Positions 37,169 to 48,041 of a DNA stretch of 64,000 bases are shown here, in pieces. Under the pieces are notes generated by a model that saw nothing but the letters and a program-made list of their open reading frames with translations, had not been told where the DNA came from and searched no databases. The stretch's first letter is position 1, and the number at the start of each line of letters is the position of its first letter. Both the position numbers and the translations under genes were made by a program. Origin of the DNA: Chitinophaga sp. 180180018-3 (lineage in GTDB: Bacteria; Bacteroidota; Bacteroidia; Chitinophagales; Chitinophagaceae); the NCBI RefSeq assembly GCF_037893185.1, contig NZ_CP140772.1, positions 4,836,001-4,900,000 on the forward strand, written 5' to 3'.

Positions 37169-40087
37169 TTAAAAAGTCAACTTAACACCGATGTTGAATA
37201 CCCTGTAGATCTGGAATTGATCCAGGCTTGCAATTTCAGGATCAATGCTGCGGGTTCTGAGACAATCCCATGTAAACAGGTTTTGCGCGTTGAAAACAAG
37301 CCGCGCCTGTTCTGCTTTTATACACCGCAGCACAGCAGGCGGAAACGACCAGGCGAGTTCGAGATTTTTGATACGTACATAAGAAGTATTCATGGTAAAG
37401 AAATCATTGGGCTGCAAACTTACAGACTCCTGCTGCGACAGTGCAGGGAAGCTGATTCCCGCGCCGTTTGCCGCCCGCTCCGGAGTCCAGGCATTCTGAT
37501 GAATATCTGAATATATTCCGCCGTACCGGCTTTCATTCACACCAATCGCGCTTTGGTATTGCCGGGAAGAAAGCCCTGTGCCCTGTACCAGGCAACTCAG
37601 TTCAAATTGTTTGTATACCACACCTACACTGATCCCGTAGCTTACTTTCGGGATCAACGGATTACCTACCGGCGCTATGTCTTTTTCATCAATGATATCT
37701 TTGCCGTCGGCGGTTTTATCGCCATTGAGATTCTTGTAGATAAAGTCGCCCAGCCGTGGCGTGCCGAAACCATAATGCACCCTGTTCAGTTCTTCTCTGG
37801 AAGTAAAGTAGCCGCTGCCATTTGATCTATCCACCAAATAACCAAACTGCTGACCAAATGAATACCCTTCCATTCTTTTCTGATAAGCATACCCGGCGCC
37901 CATCACTGTTTCATTAGCATTGAGTATTTTGTTGGCGGCGTACAGGAAATTGGCATTGGCGTAAACAGACAGCTTTTTATTCAATTGCTTCATGTAGCCC
38001 ACACTCATATCGAAGCCTGCATTTCTCATTTTCCCTTCATTCACGGGAGGATAAATAGCGGGGGTAAGTCCGGTAAAGGCTGGTATTACGCCTGCACCCT
38101 GGATCAGCATATTGTTATTGCGGTTGATAAAATAATCGAATGAGAGCGACAAGTCTTTCCATAACACCAGATCGATTCCATAATTCTGTTGCAATATTTT
38201 TTCCGGTGCCACCAGGGGATTTCCTTTGTAATATTCCGTGATCATGTAGTTGAGATTGTTGATATACCTGTTACCACCGTTTACCAGGTAATCCACATAC
38301 ATAAATCGTCTTCCGCCCAACTGATCGTTAGCTGCCATTCCTACAGCAGCGCGCAGCTTCAGTTCTGTAAGCCAGCTGACCCCGGATAGCCATCGTTCGC
38401 CCGAAAGTACCCATGCTGCTGACACCGCAGGAGTAGCTGTAAAACGACGGTCCCTGGCAAATTGCTCGGAGCCGGCGTAGCCCAGGTCTCCTTTCAGGAA
38501 ATATTTGTTCCGGTAGCCCCAAAGAGCGGTCAGCCCCATGCTCAGCCTGTTGTATGGAAATACATAGTACCCGTCAGCTCTGTCCTTTACCTGATTCTCA
38601 TAATACACATATCCCATTCCGGATACCTGATGAGCACCAAAGCTCCGTTTGTAATTCAGCTGTGCGCCTGTGCTCAGCTGATAGGAAAACAATGTATATT
38701 TTGAATATGCCAGCGGTGTATTGGTCCAGGTGCCTGCCCCTACCTGGTTAAAGCTCAGCGTAGCGGGGTCATTACTTCTCACCCAGCGCTCATAATCCTG
38801 CGTGGTCATCTGATTGCCGGAAGAATTTGTCTGATAGGCAAAGCGGCCGCTAAGTGTGAGGCTATCCGTCAAAAAGCCCATATCGAGGTCCAGTCCTGTC
38901 TGCGCCATTACGCGGGTACCGGTGTACCGGCCATACCCCGACCTGTTCAACAACCCATAAGCTGGGTCGTTTACATACGCGTTTGTGAGCACCTCGCCAC
39001 CCAATTTTTTCTTAGTGTCTGCCGGATCAGTAGTTATTGGTGTATAAGGGCCATACATAGTGGGCGGCTGGTAAAACAGGCTGCTATAGATCACGCTATT
39101 AGGCTGACTACCGGTGCTTTCTTTCGTCACATTACCATTTAAGCGAATAAAGCCGCTAAGTATCCTGTTGATCTGAAAGTCGAGGTTAGTGCGGTAATTA
39201 AACCAGTAATTATTACCGGCTTTGGAATCATACACCACCTGTCCGGTTTTGAAAGTAGTCTGATCTGTAATAAACTGCCCTCCCTGATGCATAAAATTCA
39301 CGTTGGAGAACATGTGTATTTTTTCATTACCTGCAGCAACATTGATTGCAGCCCGTTCCATCATCGTAGAAGGTCTGAACATTTTGCTGTAGAAATTATT
39401 ATTTGGATACAGCTCCCTGTTACTTCCGTTTGTAAAGCCTTCCAGATCTTTCTGCGAGTAGGGAGGGGCGCCCGCTGCGCCGTCGTTCTGCCATGCCTGG
39501 TTCCTGAGGGCCGCGTATTGGCCGGCATCAATAAAGTGGGGCTTTCTCGTCATTTCCTGGAAAGAATGGTCATAAGAAAACGTGACTTTCAGCTTTCCTG
39601 CGTGTCCCCGTTTTGTATTGATGACAATAGCGCCGTTAGCGCCCTGTATACCGTATATGGCCGTCAGGGAGGCGTCCCTGAGCACTGCCACCGATTCAAT
39701 TTCTTCCGGTGTGATATATTGGATGCTTTCCAGTGAACAGGTCACGCCATCCAGTATACACAACGGTTGCTGACCGTTAATGGTGGAAACACCTCTGATA
39801 TATGTCCCGAAGGTTTCATGAGACAGCTCGCCACCCTGCTGCATCATGATCAATCCCGGCAACCGGCCGGTGAGTTTCTGTGATAAGCCTGCTACCGGAG
39901 ACTTCTCCAATTCCCGACCGCTGACCGCGCTCACAGCTCCAGTCAGCGACAACCGCGACTGGGAAAAATACCCAAGATCGATCTGCTCATTGCTATCGAC
40001 CTTTTGTGCCTGTGCGGGCAATGTTGTTACTCCGCAAAGCACGCACAGCACAACATTGTATCCGGCCCTTTTTATTATATGCTTCAT
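37169..40087 (-). CDS. SusC-like TonB-dependent transporter lacking STN domain (PUL3 second pair)
   Basis: 972 residues, shorter than the other SusC proteins in the window. The signal peptide (VVLCVLCGVTTLPAQAQ) leads, within about 20 residues, straight into the plug (SLTGAVSAVSGRELEKSPV, then QQPLCILDGVTCSLESI and NGAIVINTKRG), so both the STN and the carboxypeptidase-regulatory-like domains are missing. The barrel and its C-terminal FNIGVKLTF are complete. Family knowledge: without STN it cannot signal to FecR, so it likely only imports. The other SusC of the locus (42085-45555) can carry the signal. No disrupting stop was seen. Confidence 0.9.
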   Translation of the reverse strand: MKHIIKRAGYNVVLCVLCGVTTLPAQAQKVDSNEQIDLGYFSQSRLSLTGAVSAVSGRELEKSPVAGLSQKLTGRLPGLIMMQQGGELSHETFGTYIRGVSTINGQQPLCILDGVTCSLESIQYITPEEIESVAVLRDASLTAIYGIQGANGAIVINTKRGHAGKLKVTFSYDHSFQEMTRKPHFIDAGQYAALRNQAWQNDGAAGAPPYSQKDLEGFTNGSNRELYPNNNFYSKMFRPSTMMERAAINVAAGNEKIHMFSNVNFMHQGGQFITDQTTFKTGQVVYDSKAGNNYWFNYRTNLDFQINRILSGFIRLNGNVTKESTGSQPNSVIYSSLFYQPPTMYGPYTPITTDPADTKKKLGGEVLTNAYVNDPAYGLLNRSGYGRYTGTRVMAQTGLDLDMGFLTDSLTLSGRFAYQTNSSGNQMTTQDYERWVRSNDPATLSFNQVGAGTWTNTPLAYSKYTLFSYQLSTGAQLNYKRSFGAHQVSGMGYVYYENQVKDRADGYYVFPYNRLSMGLTALWGYRNKYFLKGDLGYAGSEQFARDRRFTATPAVSAAWVLSGERWLSGVSWLTELKLRAAVGMAANDQLGGRRFMYVDYLVNGGNRYINNLNYMITEYYKGNPLVAPEKILQQNYGIDLVLWKDLSLSFDYFINRNNNMLIQGAGVIPAFTGLTPAIYPPVNEGKMRNAGFDMSVGYMKQLNKKLSVYANANFLYAANKILNANETVMGAGYAYQKRMEGYSFGQQFGYLVDRSNGSGYFTSREELNRVHYGFGTPRLGDFIYKNLNGDKTADGKDIIDEKDIAPVGNPLIPKVSYGISVGVVYKQFELSCLVQGTGLSSRQYQSAIGVNESRYGGIYSDIHQNAWTPERAANGAGISFPALSQQESVSLQPNDFFTMNTSYVRIKNLELAWSFPPAVLRCIKAEQARLVFNAQNLFTWDCLRTRSIDPEIASLDQFQIYRVFNIGVKLTF

Positions 40088-40118
40088 TTTGCTTTAGTCG
40101 TTTTATGGTTCGAACTGT

Positions 40119-42074
40119 TTACCATCCGGGATTCTGCCAGTTATGGCCGGTAATTGTTTCTAACCGGGTTGCCTCATCCAACGGGAGTGGTTGCAACAGG
40201 TATTTGCCGGTATAACATTCTCTTTGCAAATCACGCACAGGCCTACGGGTATAGGAAAGCATACTGTGGTCCTTTGCAGTGGAAATATCGGCAATCTCCA
40301 TAGCGGTAACCCATCTGTCTGTTTCCCTGAGATCTGCGCTGCCCCCTTTGGGCAACCAGCGCCGGATATCGAAGTAGCGTGCCTCTTCAAACCCCATTTC
40401 AATCCGCCGCTCCTGGCGCACGATCCTGCGCATCTCCGCCTGATCGCCCGGATTAGCGGGCGTTATTTCCGGCATGGCCGACCGGCGTCTTATTTCATTG
40501 ACCAGTGCTACAGCTTCAGCAGGATGTCCTGCTTCTATTGCTAATTCAGCAGTGTTGAGGATCATCTCTCCCAAGCGGAACAAGCGCCAGCCTGCACCGA
40601 AATACGTAAGATCCTGAGGTCCTTCGGTAGGATGCAGGTATTTCTGAGCATAATATCCCGTTCTGGTATACGCCCTGTTTGCATCACTGTTTCCGGGTCT
40701 TATACCTGTCCGGGGATCGTCCTTATCCGTCCAGATAGTCATCCAGGCATTGTCGGATACAATGAACCGTTTTGACCCGTTGTAATACACCGTTGCATAG
40801 AACCTGGGATCCCTGTTCCTGTAGGGATTGTTTTTATCGTACAGTGGCTTGCTGTTGACCGTTCCATTATAATTGTACGTGAGTACCGAAGGATTATAGT
40901 TAGGCTGTAAATGTTTTTCATCGCCGTATGGGCTTACGGGATCCAGCACGGTATGCGCCACGATGCCGTCTGTTGCTTCAAAAGCGTCCACATATTCCTG
41001 CGAGGGGCAGGCCCCGCATTTAAAACGTGCCAGGAAGGAGGCTACCAGCCATTGCCTGTCTTGTTTTACCTGATGCTGCCAAATTGTTTCCTTATCCCAT
41101 GGGCTCGCCGAATATTCCATGTCGCCACAGAAGTACTGTTTACAGGCGCCGGCAGCATTTATCAGTGCCTGTTCCTTAGGTCCTGAGAATACGCCGTTCC
41201 TGAAAGGGTCTGTAAAAACGGTCTGCGGTGTAGCGCTGTTATCTTTGTTGTATAATTCATAGCCGTTATTTCTCAGGTTCTGTAACGATTGTTTGTTGAT
41301 CCCGTAGGCATCCTCCTTTGAATAGGTACCGTCGTCGTAACGGGGGCTTACTGCGAACAATACGGCTTTGGATTTAATGGCTTCTGCCACGGCCTTTGTG
41401 ACCCGCATTTTTTCGGCTTCGGTAGTAATACGCCAGGGCAGATTACCAGACGACAATGCTTTGTCGCAATCCGTTACGATGAATTTTATCACTTCTCCGT
41501 AAGTGGCCTGTTTCAAACCTGAAAAATCCTGGTCTAATACATAAGGATCTTCGCTGAGCGGCAATGCAGCACCGTACCACTTCAGCAGTTCCATGTAATA
41601 ATAAGCTCTTAATATATGAGCTTCGGCTCTCCAGCGATCCCGGTCAATTTCACTATTCACCGATGCTTTATCTATATGTGCCAGGAACTCGGCACAGTTC
41701 CGGATGGCTGTCCAATAATACTTCCAGTAGGTACCCATGCGTTTGTTGCCGCCTGGCATATCTTCGTAAAGCGGATTGCTGGCAGCCGATACATTTCCGT
41801 TGTAGTATTGCACGACCCTCAGCCCTACGCAGTCGTCCGCATCCCATGCCTCGTCTGACAAGGTACTGGGCACTGATGTAACAAAGTAGTACCAGTTACC
41901 TTTGGCCGGCACATAACTGTAACAGGTATTGAGATAAGCCGCCACTTTTTCATTATCCGAAAATATCTGCTCCAGCGTCAATGTGCCATCAGGCGATACA
42001 TTCAATACCCTGGAGCAACCGGATAAAAGAATAACGGTGACCACTATACTAAAAAGATTGTATATACCCTTCAT
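40119..42074 (-). CDS. SusD/RagB-family outer-membrane lipoprotein, first pair of PUL3
   Basis: 651 residues with lipobox LLSGCSRV (Cys20), followed by the typical NVSPDGTLTLEQIFSDNEKVAAYLNTCYSYVP. SusD hallmarks include HILRAYYYMELLKWYGAALP and RIEMGFEEARYFDIRRWLP. It is paired with the STN-containing SusC just upstream (10-nt gap). It is about 50 residues longer than usual but without an obvious extra domain. Confidence 0.92.
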   Translation of the reverse strand: MKGIYNLFSIVVTVILLSGCSRVLNVSPDGTLTLEQIFSDNEKVAAYLNTCYSYVPAKGNWYYFVTSVPSTLSDEAWDADDCVGLRVVQYYNGNVSAASNPLYEDMPGGNKRMGTYWKYYWTAIRNCAEFLAHIDKASVNSEIDRDRWRAEAHILRAYYYMELLKWYGAALPLSEDPYVLDQDFSGLKQATYGEVIKFIVTDCDKALSSGNLPWRITTEAEKMRVTKAVAEAIKSKAVLFAVSPRYDDGTYSKEDAYGINKQSLQNLRNNGYELYNKDNSATPQTVFTDPFRNGVFSGPKEQALINAAGACKQYFCGDMEYSASPWDKETIWQHQVKQDRQWLVASFLARFKCGACPSQEYVDAFEATDGIVAHTVLDPVSPYGDEKHLQPNYNPSVLTYNYNGTVNSKPLYDKNNPYRNRDPRFYATVYYNGSKRFIVSDNAWMTIWTDKDDPRTGIRPGNSDANRAYTRTGYYAQKYLHPTEGPQDLTYFGAGWRLFRLGEMILNTAELAIEAGHPAEAVALVNEIRRRSAMPEITPANPGDQAEMRRIVRQERRIEMGFEEARYFDIRRWLPKGGSADLRETDRWVTAMEIADISTAKDHSMLSYTRRPVRDLQRECYTGKYLLQPLPLDEATRLETITGHNWQNPGW

Positions 42075-42084
42075 TATACTGATT

Positions 42085-45000
42085 TTAAAAAGTGAGGTTG
42101 ATACCTAAGTTGTACATTTTAGTAATAGGATAAACGATCCCGCTCAGGTTCGAAGAAGCGGAATATACTTCCGGATCCAATGTGTTCATCCTGAGTTTAT
42201 CCCAGGTGATGAGGTTTTGACCACTGATGTAAATGCGGGCACTGTTAATCTTCATCCGGCCCAGTAGGCGGGCAGGCAGCGTATAACCTATTTCCGCGTT
42301 CTTGAGCCGGACAAAGGATCTGTCCATCACAAAAAAACTATTCACGTTATGATTGGGGCTGGCAGACAGGTGTAAGGCCGGATAAGTGATCCTGGCATTT
42401 GAGGCATAACGTTCAGGCGTCCAGGCATTGCGGTGATAATCAAAGTAATTACCGCTATATAGTATTTCATACACCCCTTCATTGGAATAGCACATGCTCG
42501 TTTTCCCCAGGCCCTGGAAAAACACAGACAGATCAACTCCTTTGTAACTTGCGCCAAATGTAACGCCATAGGATATCTCCGGGATCATGGTATTTCCCAG
42601 CGGTACCTTATCTTTTTCATCGATTACGCCATCGCCGTTCTTATCAACATATTTAAAATCGCCCAATCCGTAGTTGCCAAAGTTGTAGGTGATGCGGTTA
42701 CCTTTTTTATCCACATATTTATTGATCTCATCCTGGCTGTTAAAGTAACCGTTACCGTTACTGTAGTCAATCTCATAACCGAAGATGGTACCCAGCGGGA
42801 AGCCGGTTTGACGATAGTGATAAACATAGCCATCGCCTAATCTTGGCTCATCTATGAACAGTACCTTGTTTTTATTGAAGGAAAAATTACCGCGTAGTGA
42901 AAGCTGCAGATCAGGGGTAATGCGTTTATTATAGCCAGCCTCTATTTCGAAGCCTTTATTATTCACCCTGCCCATATTGGCTTTGGGAATATTACCCAGA
43001 TCTACGCCCTGCAATGCGGGTACCATGGAACGGGTGATGAGGATATGATCTCTGTTCTCGAAGAAATAATCAAAACTCAGATCAAGGCTTTTGAATAACT
43101 GAATTTCCACGCCGTAGTTCTGTTTGGTGGCAACTTCCCAGGTCAGATCCTTGTTGCCCATTAAACCTTCCTGTATGTAATGACCGTTACTCAGGCTGTT
43201 GAGAAAGAACTCGCCGTAGGCGCCATTAGCATTCTTGTCGAGGTAGTACATTTCGTCGATATACAGGAAACGGCTGCTGGATATTTTATCGTTACCTACC
43301 TTTCCGAATGAACCTCTCAATTTGAGCCTGGATACAGTTGGCAACAGCGGTTTAAAAAAATCCTCGTTGCTGATCATCCATCCGAGGGAAGCTGCCGGAA
43401 AAAAGCCAAACCTGTTCCCTGGCGCAAATTGCTCTGAGCCATTATATCCTACATTTAATTCCGCGAAATACCTTTGTTTATAGGCGTAAGTAACACGTCC
43501 TGCAAAACCGATCACATTGTAGGGAATATCGGGTGCGGTAGATTCCCAGTAGTCGCGCTGGAACAGCACGAGCCCCCCCACGTCATGACTGCCATTAAAA
43601 TTGCGCGCATAATTCAGCGATGCCTGCATATTCACATTATACCGGTAGTTAGCGGCCTTTGTCATGGTCATAGTTCCCTTGCCAAGATTGGTCGTAAACT
43701 CCGGGATCTCCTTTCCGCCAACATTTACAATCCTTGCGCTATATTGTTGTGGCCCCACCCGTGCATCCAGTACAGTAGCGGAGACGTTGTCAAAGGAGAT
43801 CATTCCTTTTGCGGAAAAACCTTTTGTTAAAAAAGACAGGTCCCAGTCCATTCCGTATGAACCGTTGAAGTTCATCCGCGTATCGTTACGGTAACCTGAG
43901 CGGTTCACCATCTGAAAACCAGTACGGTTTAGGTTATCAAACTTAATGACCTCTCCGGCCGGTACGTTGGAGTCAGGTACATCTATGGTGACAGGGCCCA
44001 TCTCAAACGGCCGTTCGTATTGCAGCGAGCGGAAAATGTCAGTCATCATAGCATCCTCATCACCATTATAGTCAGTGGTGCCTGGCATAGCCACCTTTTC
44101 CAGGTAGCTGCCGATATTTAAAAACGCCTTCAATCCTGCTACCAGCTTGTAGTCTACATTTGCGCGAAAGCTGTATCTGTCGAGCCGTGGTTGCGGGTTA
44201 TATCCGAGCCCACTTTCTGTTTTGAATTGTCCGCCCTGATGGGTATAAGCGCCGTTGATGAAATACTTCATCTTGTCTGTGCCACCGCTCATATTCAGGC
44301 TGGTTCTGGTTTGCGGAGCAAATGTCCGCATAAGTTCTCCGTAGTAAAAATGGTTGGGATACATGTATTGCTCCAATGCACTTTTGTTGGGGTTGGTATA
44401 CTTCGCAATCGTTTCGTCGGAGTAGATCAGGGGCTGATGATCGTTAGCAGCTGCTTCGTTCTTCAGGCGCATATAATCCCAGGAGCTCAGTGGCTTAGGC
44501 TTCCTGGTAAAGGATTGTAAGGATGTTTCTGCGTTTAGTGACAATTGCATTTTTCCTGCTTCTCCTCTTTTAGTAGTAACCAGGATCACTCCATTTGCTC
44601 CCCGGACGCCGAACACGGCAGTGGCGGAAGCATCTTTAAGCACTGATATGGATTCAATCTCGTCGGGGTTTAGTACACTCAGGTTATCGCGTGGAACGCC
44701 ATCGATCAATATCAAGGGAGTGGTTGAATTGGTGGTAGCAGCGCCTCTCAGGTATATAGCCGCATTGTCTCGTCCCGGCTGTCCTGAACTTTGAACAATA
44801 GAAAGGCCTGAAATGCGGCCAGCCAGCGCGTTGACAAGATTTGCTGAAGAACTTTTCTTCAGGTCTTTTGTGTTTATGCTGGAGATGGCCCCTGTAACAG
44901 ATTCCTTTTTCTGTGCACCATACGCCACCACCACTACTTCGTCCAGCTTCCTGTTGTTAGGGGTGAGCGCTAATCTGTAGGCGTTCTTCCCGGCCACATT

Positions 45001-45555
45001 GATATACCCGACATTATAACCGATATAGGAAACCCGCAATCGGGCGCCGGGAGCGGCTTCAAGAGAAAAAGAGCCGTTGACGTCTGTAGTAGTACCCTTG
45101 GAGGTACCTTCAGCTACCACTGTTGCACCTATAATCGGAATGCCATCTTCTCCGGTGATAATCCCTGAGATCTTATCTTTCTTTTCAGGCGGCTCTTGCC
45201 GGCCGGGTGTTGCGGATCTTCCGGAAATATATACCTGTGTACCTTCAATAGTAAAAGTATTGGGAGTATTTTTGAATACTTCTTCCAGTATCCTGGCCAG
45301 CGGCTGATCTGTAAGTTGAACGGATATTTTGCGATCGAGATCAATGTCCGCATCTTTATAAAAGAAAAAGATATTGGCTTTCTTCTCAATGATGTCAAGG
45401 ATCTCCTTAACCGTTTTATGCTGCTCCCGTATAGTTAGCTTTGCTGCCTGCTGTGCATACCCGATAGTTGCAATCAGCTGAATTGCTATTATCATCACCC
45501 AAGAGGCAAAATGGTATCCCCTCATGGATGGCAATTTGTTTTTTTTGCCGGCCAT
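42085..45555 (-). CDS. SusC/RagA-family TonB-dependent transporter with STN domain (PUL3)
   Basis: 1156 residues. Signal (FASWVMIIAIQLIATIGYAQQ), STN domain (about 35-110, KLTIREQHKTVKEILDIIEKK), carboxypeptidase-regulatory-like domain (about 128-200, KISGIITGEDGIPIIGATVV), plug (LDEVVVVAYGAQKKESVTGAISS; PLILIDGVPRDNLSVLN), and barrel. It is the signalling transporter of PUL3, expected to contact the FecR encoded upstream. It precedes its SusD by 10 nt. Confidence 0.93.
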   Translation of the reverse strand: MAGKKNKLPSMRGYHFASWVMIIAIQLIATIGYAQQAAKLTIREQHKTVKEILDIIEKKANIFFFYKDADIDLDRKISVQLTDQPLARILEEVFKNTPNTFTIEGTQVYISGRSATPGRQEPPEKKDKISGIITGEDGIPIIGATVVAEGTSKGTTTDVNGSFSLEAAPGARLRVSYIGYNVGYINVAGKNAYRLALTPNNRKLDEVVVVAYGAQKKESVTGAISSINTKDLKKSSSANLVNALAGRISGLSIVQSSGQPGRDNAAIYLRGAATTNSTTPLILIDGVPRDNLSVLNPDEIESISVLKDASATAVFGVRGANGVILVTTKRGEAGKMQLSLNAETSLQSFTRKPKPLSSWDYMRLKNEAAANDHQPLIYSDETIAKYTNPNKSALEQYMYPNHFYYGELMRTFAPQTRTSLNMSGGTDKMKYFINGAYTHQGGQFKTESGLGYNPQPRLDRYSFRANVDYKLVAGLKAFLNIGSYLEKVAMPGTTDYNGDEDAMMTDIFRSLQYERPFEMGPVTIDVPDSNVPAGEVIKFDNLNRTGFQMVNRSGYRNDTRMNFNGSYGMDWDLSFLTKGFSAKGMISFDNVSATVLDARVGPQQYSARIVNVGGKEIPEFTTNLGKGTMTMTKAANYRYNVNMQASLNYARNFNGSHDVGGLVLFQRDYWESTAPDIPYNVIGFAGRVTYAYKQRYFAELNVGYNGSEQFAPGNRFGFFPAASLGWMISNEDFFKPLLPTVSRLKLRGSFGKVGNDKISSSRFLYIDEMYYLDKNANGAYGEFFLNSLSNGHYIQEGLMGNKDLTWEVATKQNYGVEIQLFKSLDLSFDYFFENRDHILITRSMVPALQGVDLGNIPKANMGRVNNKGFEIEAGYNKRITPDLQLSLRGNFSFNKNKVLFIDEPRLGDGYVYHYRQTGFPLGTIFGYEIDYSNGNGYFNSQDEINKYVDKKGNRITYNFGNYGLGDFKYVDKNGDGVIDEKDKVPLGNTMIPEISYGVTFGASYKGVDLSVFFQGLGKTSMCYSNEGVYEILYSGNYFDYHRNAWTPERYASNARITYPALHLSASPNHNVNSFFVMDRSFVRLKNAEIGYTLPARLLGRMKINSARIYISGQNLITWDKLRMNTLDPEVYSASSNLSGIVYPITKMYNLGINLTF

Positions 45556-45777
45556 AATAATTAGCGTAGTTTATATTTCCTGAAATTCTGTATTAGTGGT
45601 GATCCGTACGTACTGAAAGTGTGAACGTGGTCTTATTTACGGATCCATCCAACATGACGGTTTAAAATGAATTTTTATGCAATAGCTATCCTGGTAGCGG
45701 TGTTGCTACCGCCAGTGATATCATACGTTTCATATACATGGAATTTTTTTTATAATATCATGCTGCAATACGCCATG

Positions 45778-46977
45778 TTATTCAAAATGTATCAGACATT
45801 CATGACGCTCATTTACTACATAATGCATAGGAGTGATTTTAGATAATCCGTTCAATAGCTGATAGAAATCATCCTTCAATACCAATTTACCCGAACAGGT
45901 AATGTTTGCAGGAGAAGACGTCAGCCTGATGGTCACGTTATAGTAACGCGACAAACGGCGCAAGATATTCTCAATAGATTCGTTCCTGAATACATAGCGG
46001 CCGTCTTTCCAGGATGTATAGTTCTCTGTATTGATATTCTTCTCCAACGTACATGTGTTGCCGCTATAGGTCATCATTTGTTCCGGTTTCAGCAGGGTAC
46101 CTTCCCTTCCTTTCGGCTGTGCCTTCACGGCGCCTGTAACCAGCACTACAGAAGATTGCCCATCGTCTTTATAAGCGGCAAGGTTAAATGTCGTGCCCAA
46201 TACATGTACATCCATGCGGGTGGTTTTTACAGTAAAAGGGCGGGCGGCATCCTGCAGGACATCCGCATACACTTCACCTTCCACAAATATTTCGCGCTTG
46301 TCTGGCGCAAATGTAGATGGATATTGCACTACAGAGCCAGCGTTCACCCAGAGGGAGGTGCCATCCGGTAATTTCAGATATGCTCTTTTACCGTAAGGCA
46401 CGCGCAGCTCATAGTTTCGCGGTTGTTTTTTTTCACCAAATTTAACCGGTGTCCGGTTCACACTTATTTGTCCGTTGTTATCATACTCAATATCCGCTTG
46501 CTGCCCCTCTACGTTCATTTCTTCGTTATCGGCTATCAACTGTACATGGTTGGAGACGGGAGCAGGATTAATAACCTTTTCATAGGAACGCTGCTGAGGT
46601 AGTACAGCCATCTGATCTGCCGGCTTCTTCTTTAACAGGAAAAATACAGCTGTGGCTATGAATGCGGCAATACTGGCTGCAGCGGCATAACGAACGATAC
46701 TGAATCGTACTTTCTTTGACTGGCCGCCTTTCTGATTGGTGTCCATAACCCTCTCCCATACTGCGTCTATACGTTGCTCAGACACATGTTCCCTGTTGTG
46801 GTGCAGGAATTCAAGCACTTTCTGTGCAGTCTCGAACTCGGCTTTATCTACCAATCCATTGCGGATAAGCTCACACCAGAACGTTTCGCTTTCCCTGGTA
46901 GGATGCAGCATGGTCTCAACGAAATAATCGTCTGTCAAAAAATCATCCGACTTGTACGAGCTGTATCGTGTAACCAT
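45778..46977 (-). CDS. FecR-family anti-sigma factor (PUL3)
   Basis: 399 residues from the ATG at 46977 (MVTRYSS); the frame extends further upstream to an ATG at 47061 but that part is not family-like. A cytoplasmic region is followed by a transmembrane helix (AAAASIAAFIATAVFFLL), the periplasmic FecR domain (KRAYLKLPDGTSLWVNAGS, REIFVEGEVYADV) and a C-terminal DUF4974 domain (ESIENILRRLSRYYNVTIRL). It is expected to regulate the ECF sigma at 47149-47769. Confidence 0.9.
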   Translation of the reverse strand: MVTRYSSYKSDDFLTDDYFVETMLHPTRESETFWCELIRNGLVDKAEFETAQKVLEFLHHNREHVSEQRIDAVWERVMDTNQKGGQSKKVRFSIVRYAAAASIAAFIATAVFFLLKKKPADQMAVLPQQRSYEKVINPAPVSNHVQLIADNEEMNVEGQQADIEYDNNGQISVNRTPVKFGEKKQPRNYELRVPYGKRAYLKLPDGTSLWVNAGSVVQYPSTFAPDKREIFVEGEVYADVLQDAARPFTVKTTRMDVHVLGTTFNLAAYKDDGQSSVVLVTGAVKAQPKGREGTLLKPEQMMTYSGNTCTLEKNINTENYTSWKDGRYVFRNESIENILRRLSRYYNVTIRLTSSPANITCSGKLVLKDDFYQLLNGLSKITPMHYVVNERHECLIHFE

Positions 46978-47148
46978 TACAGTGATGTTCGTTATATGGT
47001 ATAGTATAAAAAACTGTTTTGGGGTACTCATCTTCTGGCAACTTTTTTTAAAAAAAGTCACATAATTTAATTTATTATTTTAAATAAATTAATAATCAAT
47101 ATAATAGACTAGGAAAATATGATTAGGAAATATTACTTGCGGTGCTCT

Positions 47149-47769
47149 TTACTGGCCATCTTGCAGGTGTTCGCTCTTTATCATTACTGGTTGATCAGGG
47201 AATTTTTTTTGTGTAAACGTGTTTGCAGTGCCCATGACAGACATTGTTCTTAATTTTTTAACGGCCCTGTGAATGAGATTTTTCACGGACTGATAATTGA
47301 TTCCCATTACGGCGGCGATTTCATCAGGGGAGAGACCATCCATAAACCGGTAATATATAACCTCCCGTTGCCGTGGGTGTAAACCGGACAGCAGTTGTTC
47401 TACCAGAAATGCCTGTTCACGGGTGTTTTCTTTTTCCACCAGGGGGTCGATATCGTTATCCACTACATTCAATTCGTTGTCCGCAATAGCAGTATAGGAG
47501 CTGGTCTGTTTGGACAGCGTGTTTAATTTGTTCCGGAATGCGCCCATCAGATACAATTTCAGATTGCGCACGTTCACCAGTTTGTCTTTCTTCTCATAGA
47601 TCTCGGTAAATATGTCGTGGATGGCATCCTCGATCAATGCCGGTTTTGCACGGAGAAACAGACCGAATGCATACAGATCCCTGGAATATAATCTGTATAT
47701 CTGCCCGTAAGCCGTTTCATTTCCTGCAAGAAACTCGTTCAGGAGTGTATATTCATTTGTATGCCCCAT
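47149..47769 (-). CDS. ECF RNA polymerase sigma factor (PUL3)
   Basis: 206 residues, ECF sigma with region 2 (YGQIYRLYSRDLYAFGLFLRAKPALIEDAIHDIFTEIYEK) and region 4 (LHPRQREVIYYRFMDGLSPDEIAAVMGINYQSVKNLIHRAVKKLR). The C-terminal ~25 residues form a polar extension. It begins PUL3 on the minus strand. The gap to the DUF899 gene behind it (47770-48088) holds a terminator and AT-rich DNA only. Confidence 0.92.
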   Translation of the reverse strand: MGHTNEYTLLNEFLAGNETAYGQIYRLYSRDLYAFGLFLRAKPALIEDAIHDIFTEIYEKKDKLVNVRNLKLYLMGAFRNKLNTLSKQTSSYTAIADNELNVVDNDIDPLVEKENTREQAFLVEQLLSGLHPRQREVIYYRFMDGLSPDEIAAVMGINYQSVKNLIHRAVKKLRTMSVMGTANTFTQKKFPDQPVMIKSEHLQDGQ

Positions 47770-48041
47770 CGCTACAAATAGAGATTTATAGATTCCCCCT
47801 CTTATTATTATATATAGACCCGCACCAGTTTTCGTTATACGTGGTAATAGACTGGTGGAACGTCATCTGTTGTTCAAGCCTTGATCTGCTTCTTCTGAAG
47901 TCAACTGTTTTTCATAAAACCCAACGTAGAATCATACAAATATATGTTTTTGGTTTTAGAGTTGTTTATAATTTAATTTATTCCTGAGTAACTAATGTTT
48001 CAGGTAAGTTGAGATTCTTATCGACGTTAGGTGGTATAAAA

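Noticed and set aside
37169..40087. The 972-residue SusC as a truncated pseudogene
   Set aside because: It has a complete signal peptide, plug and barrel; STN-less SusC proteins are a normal variant.
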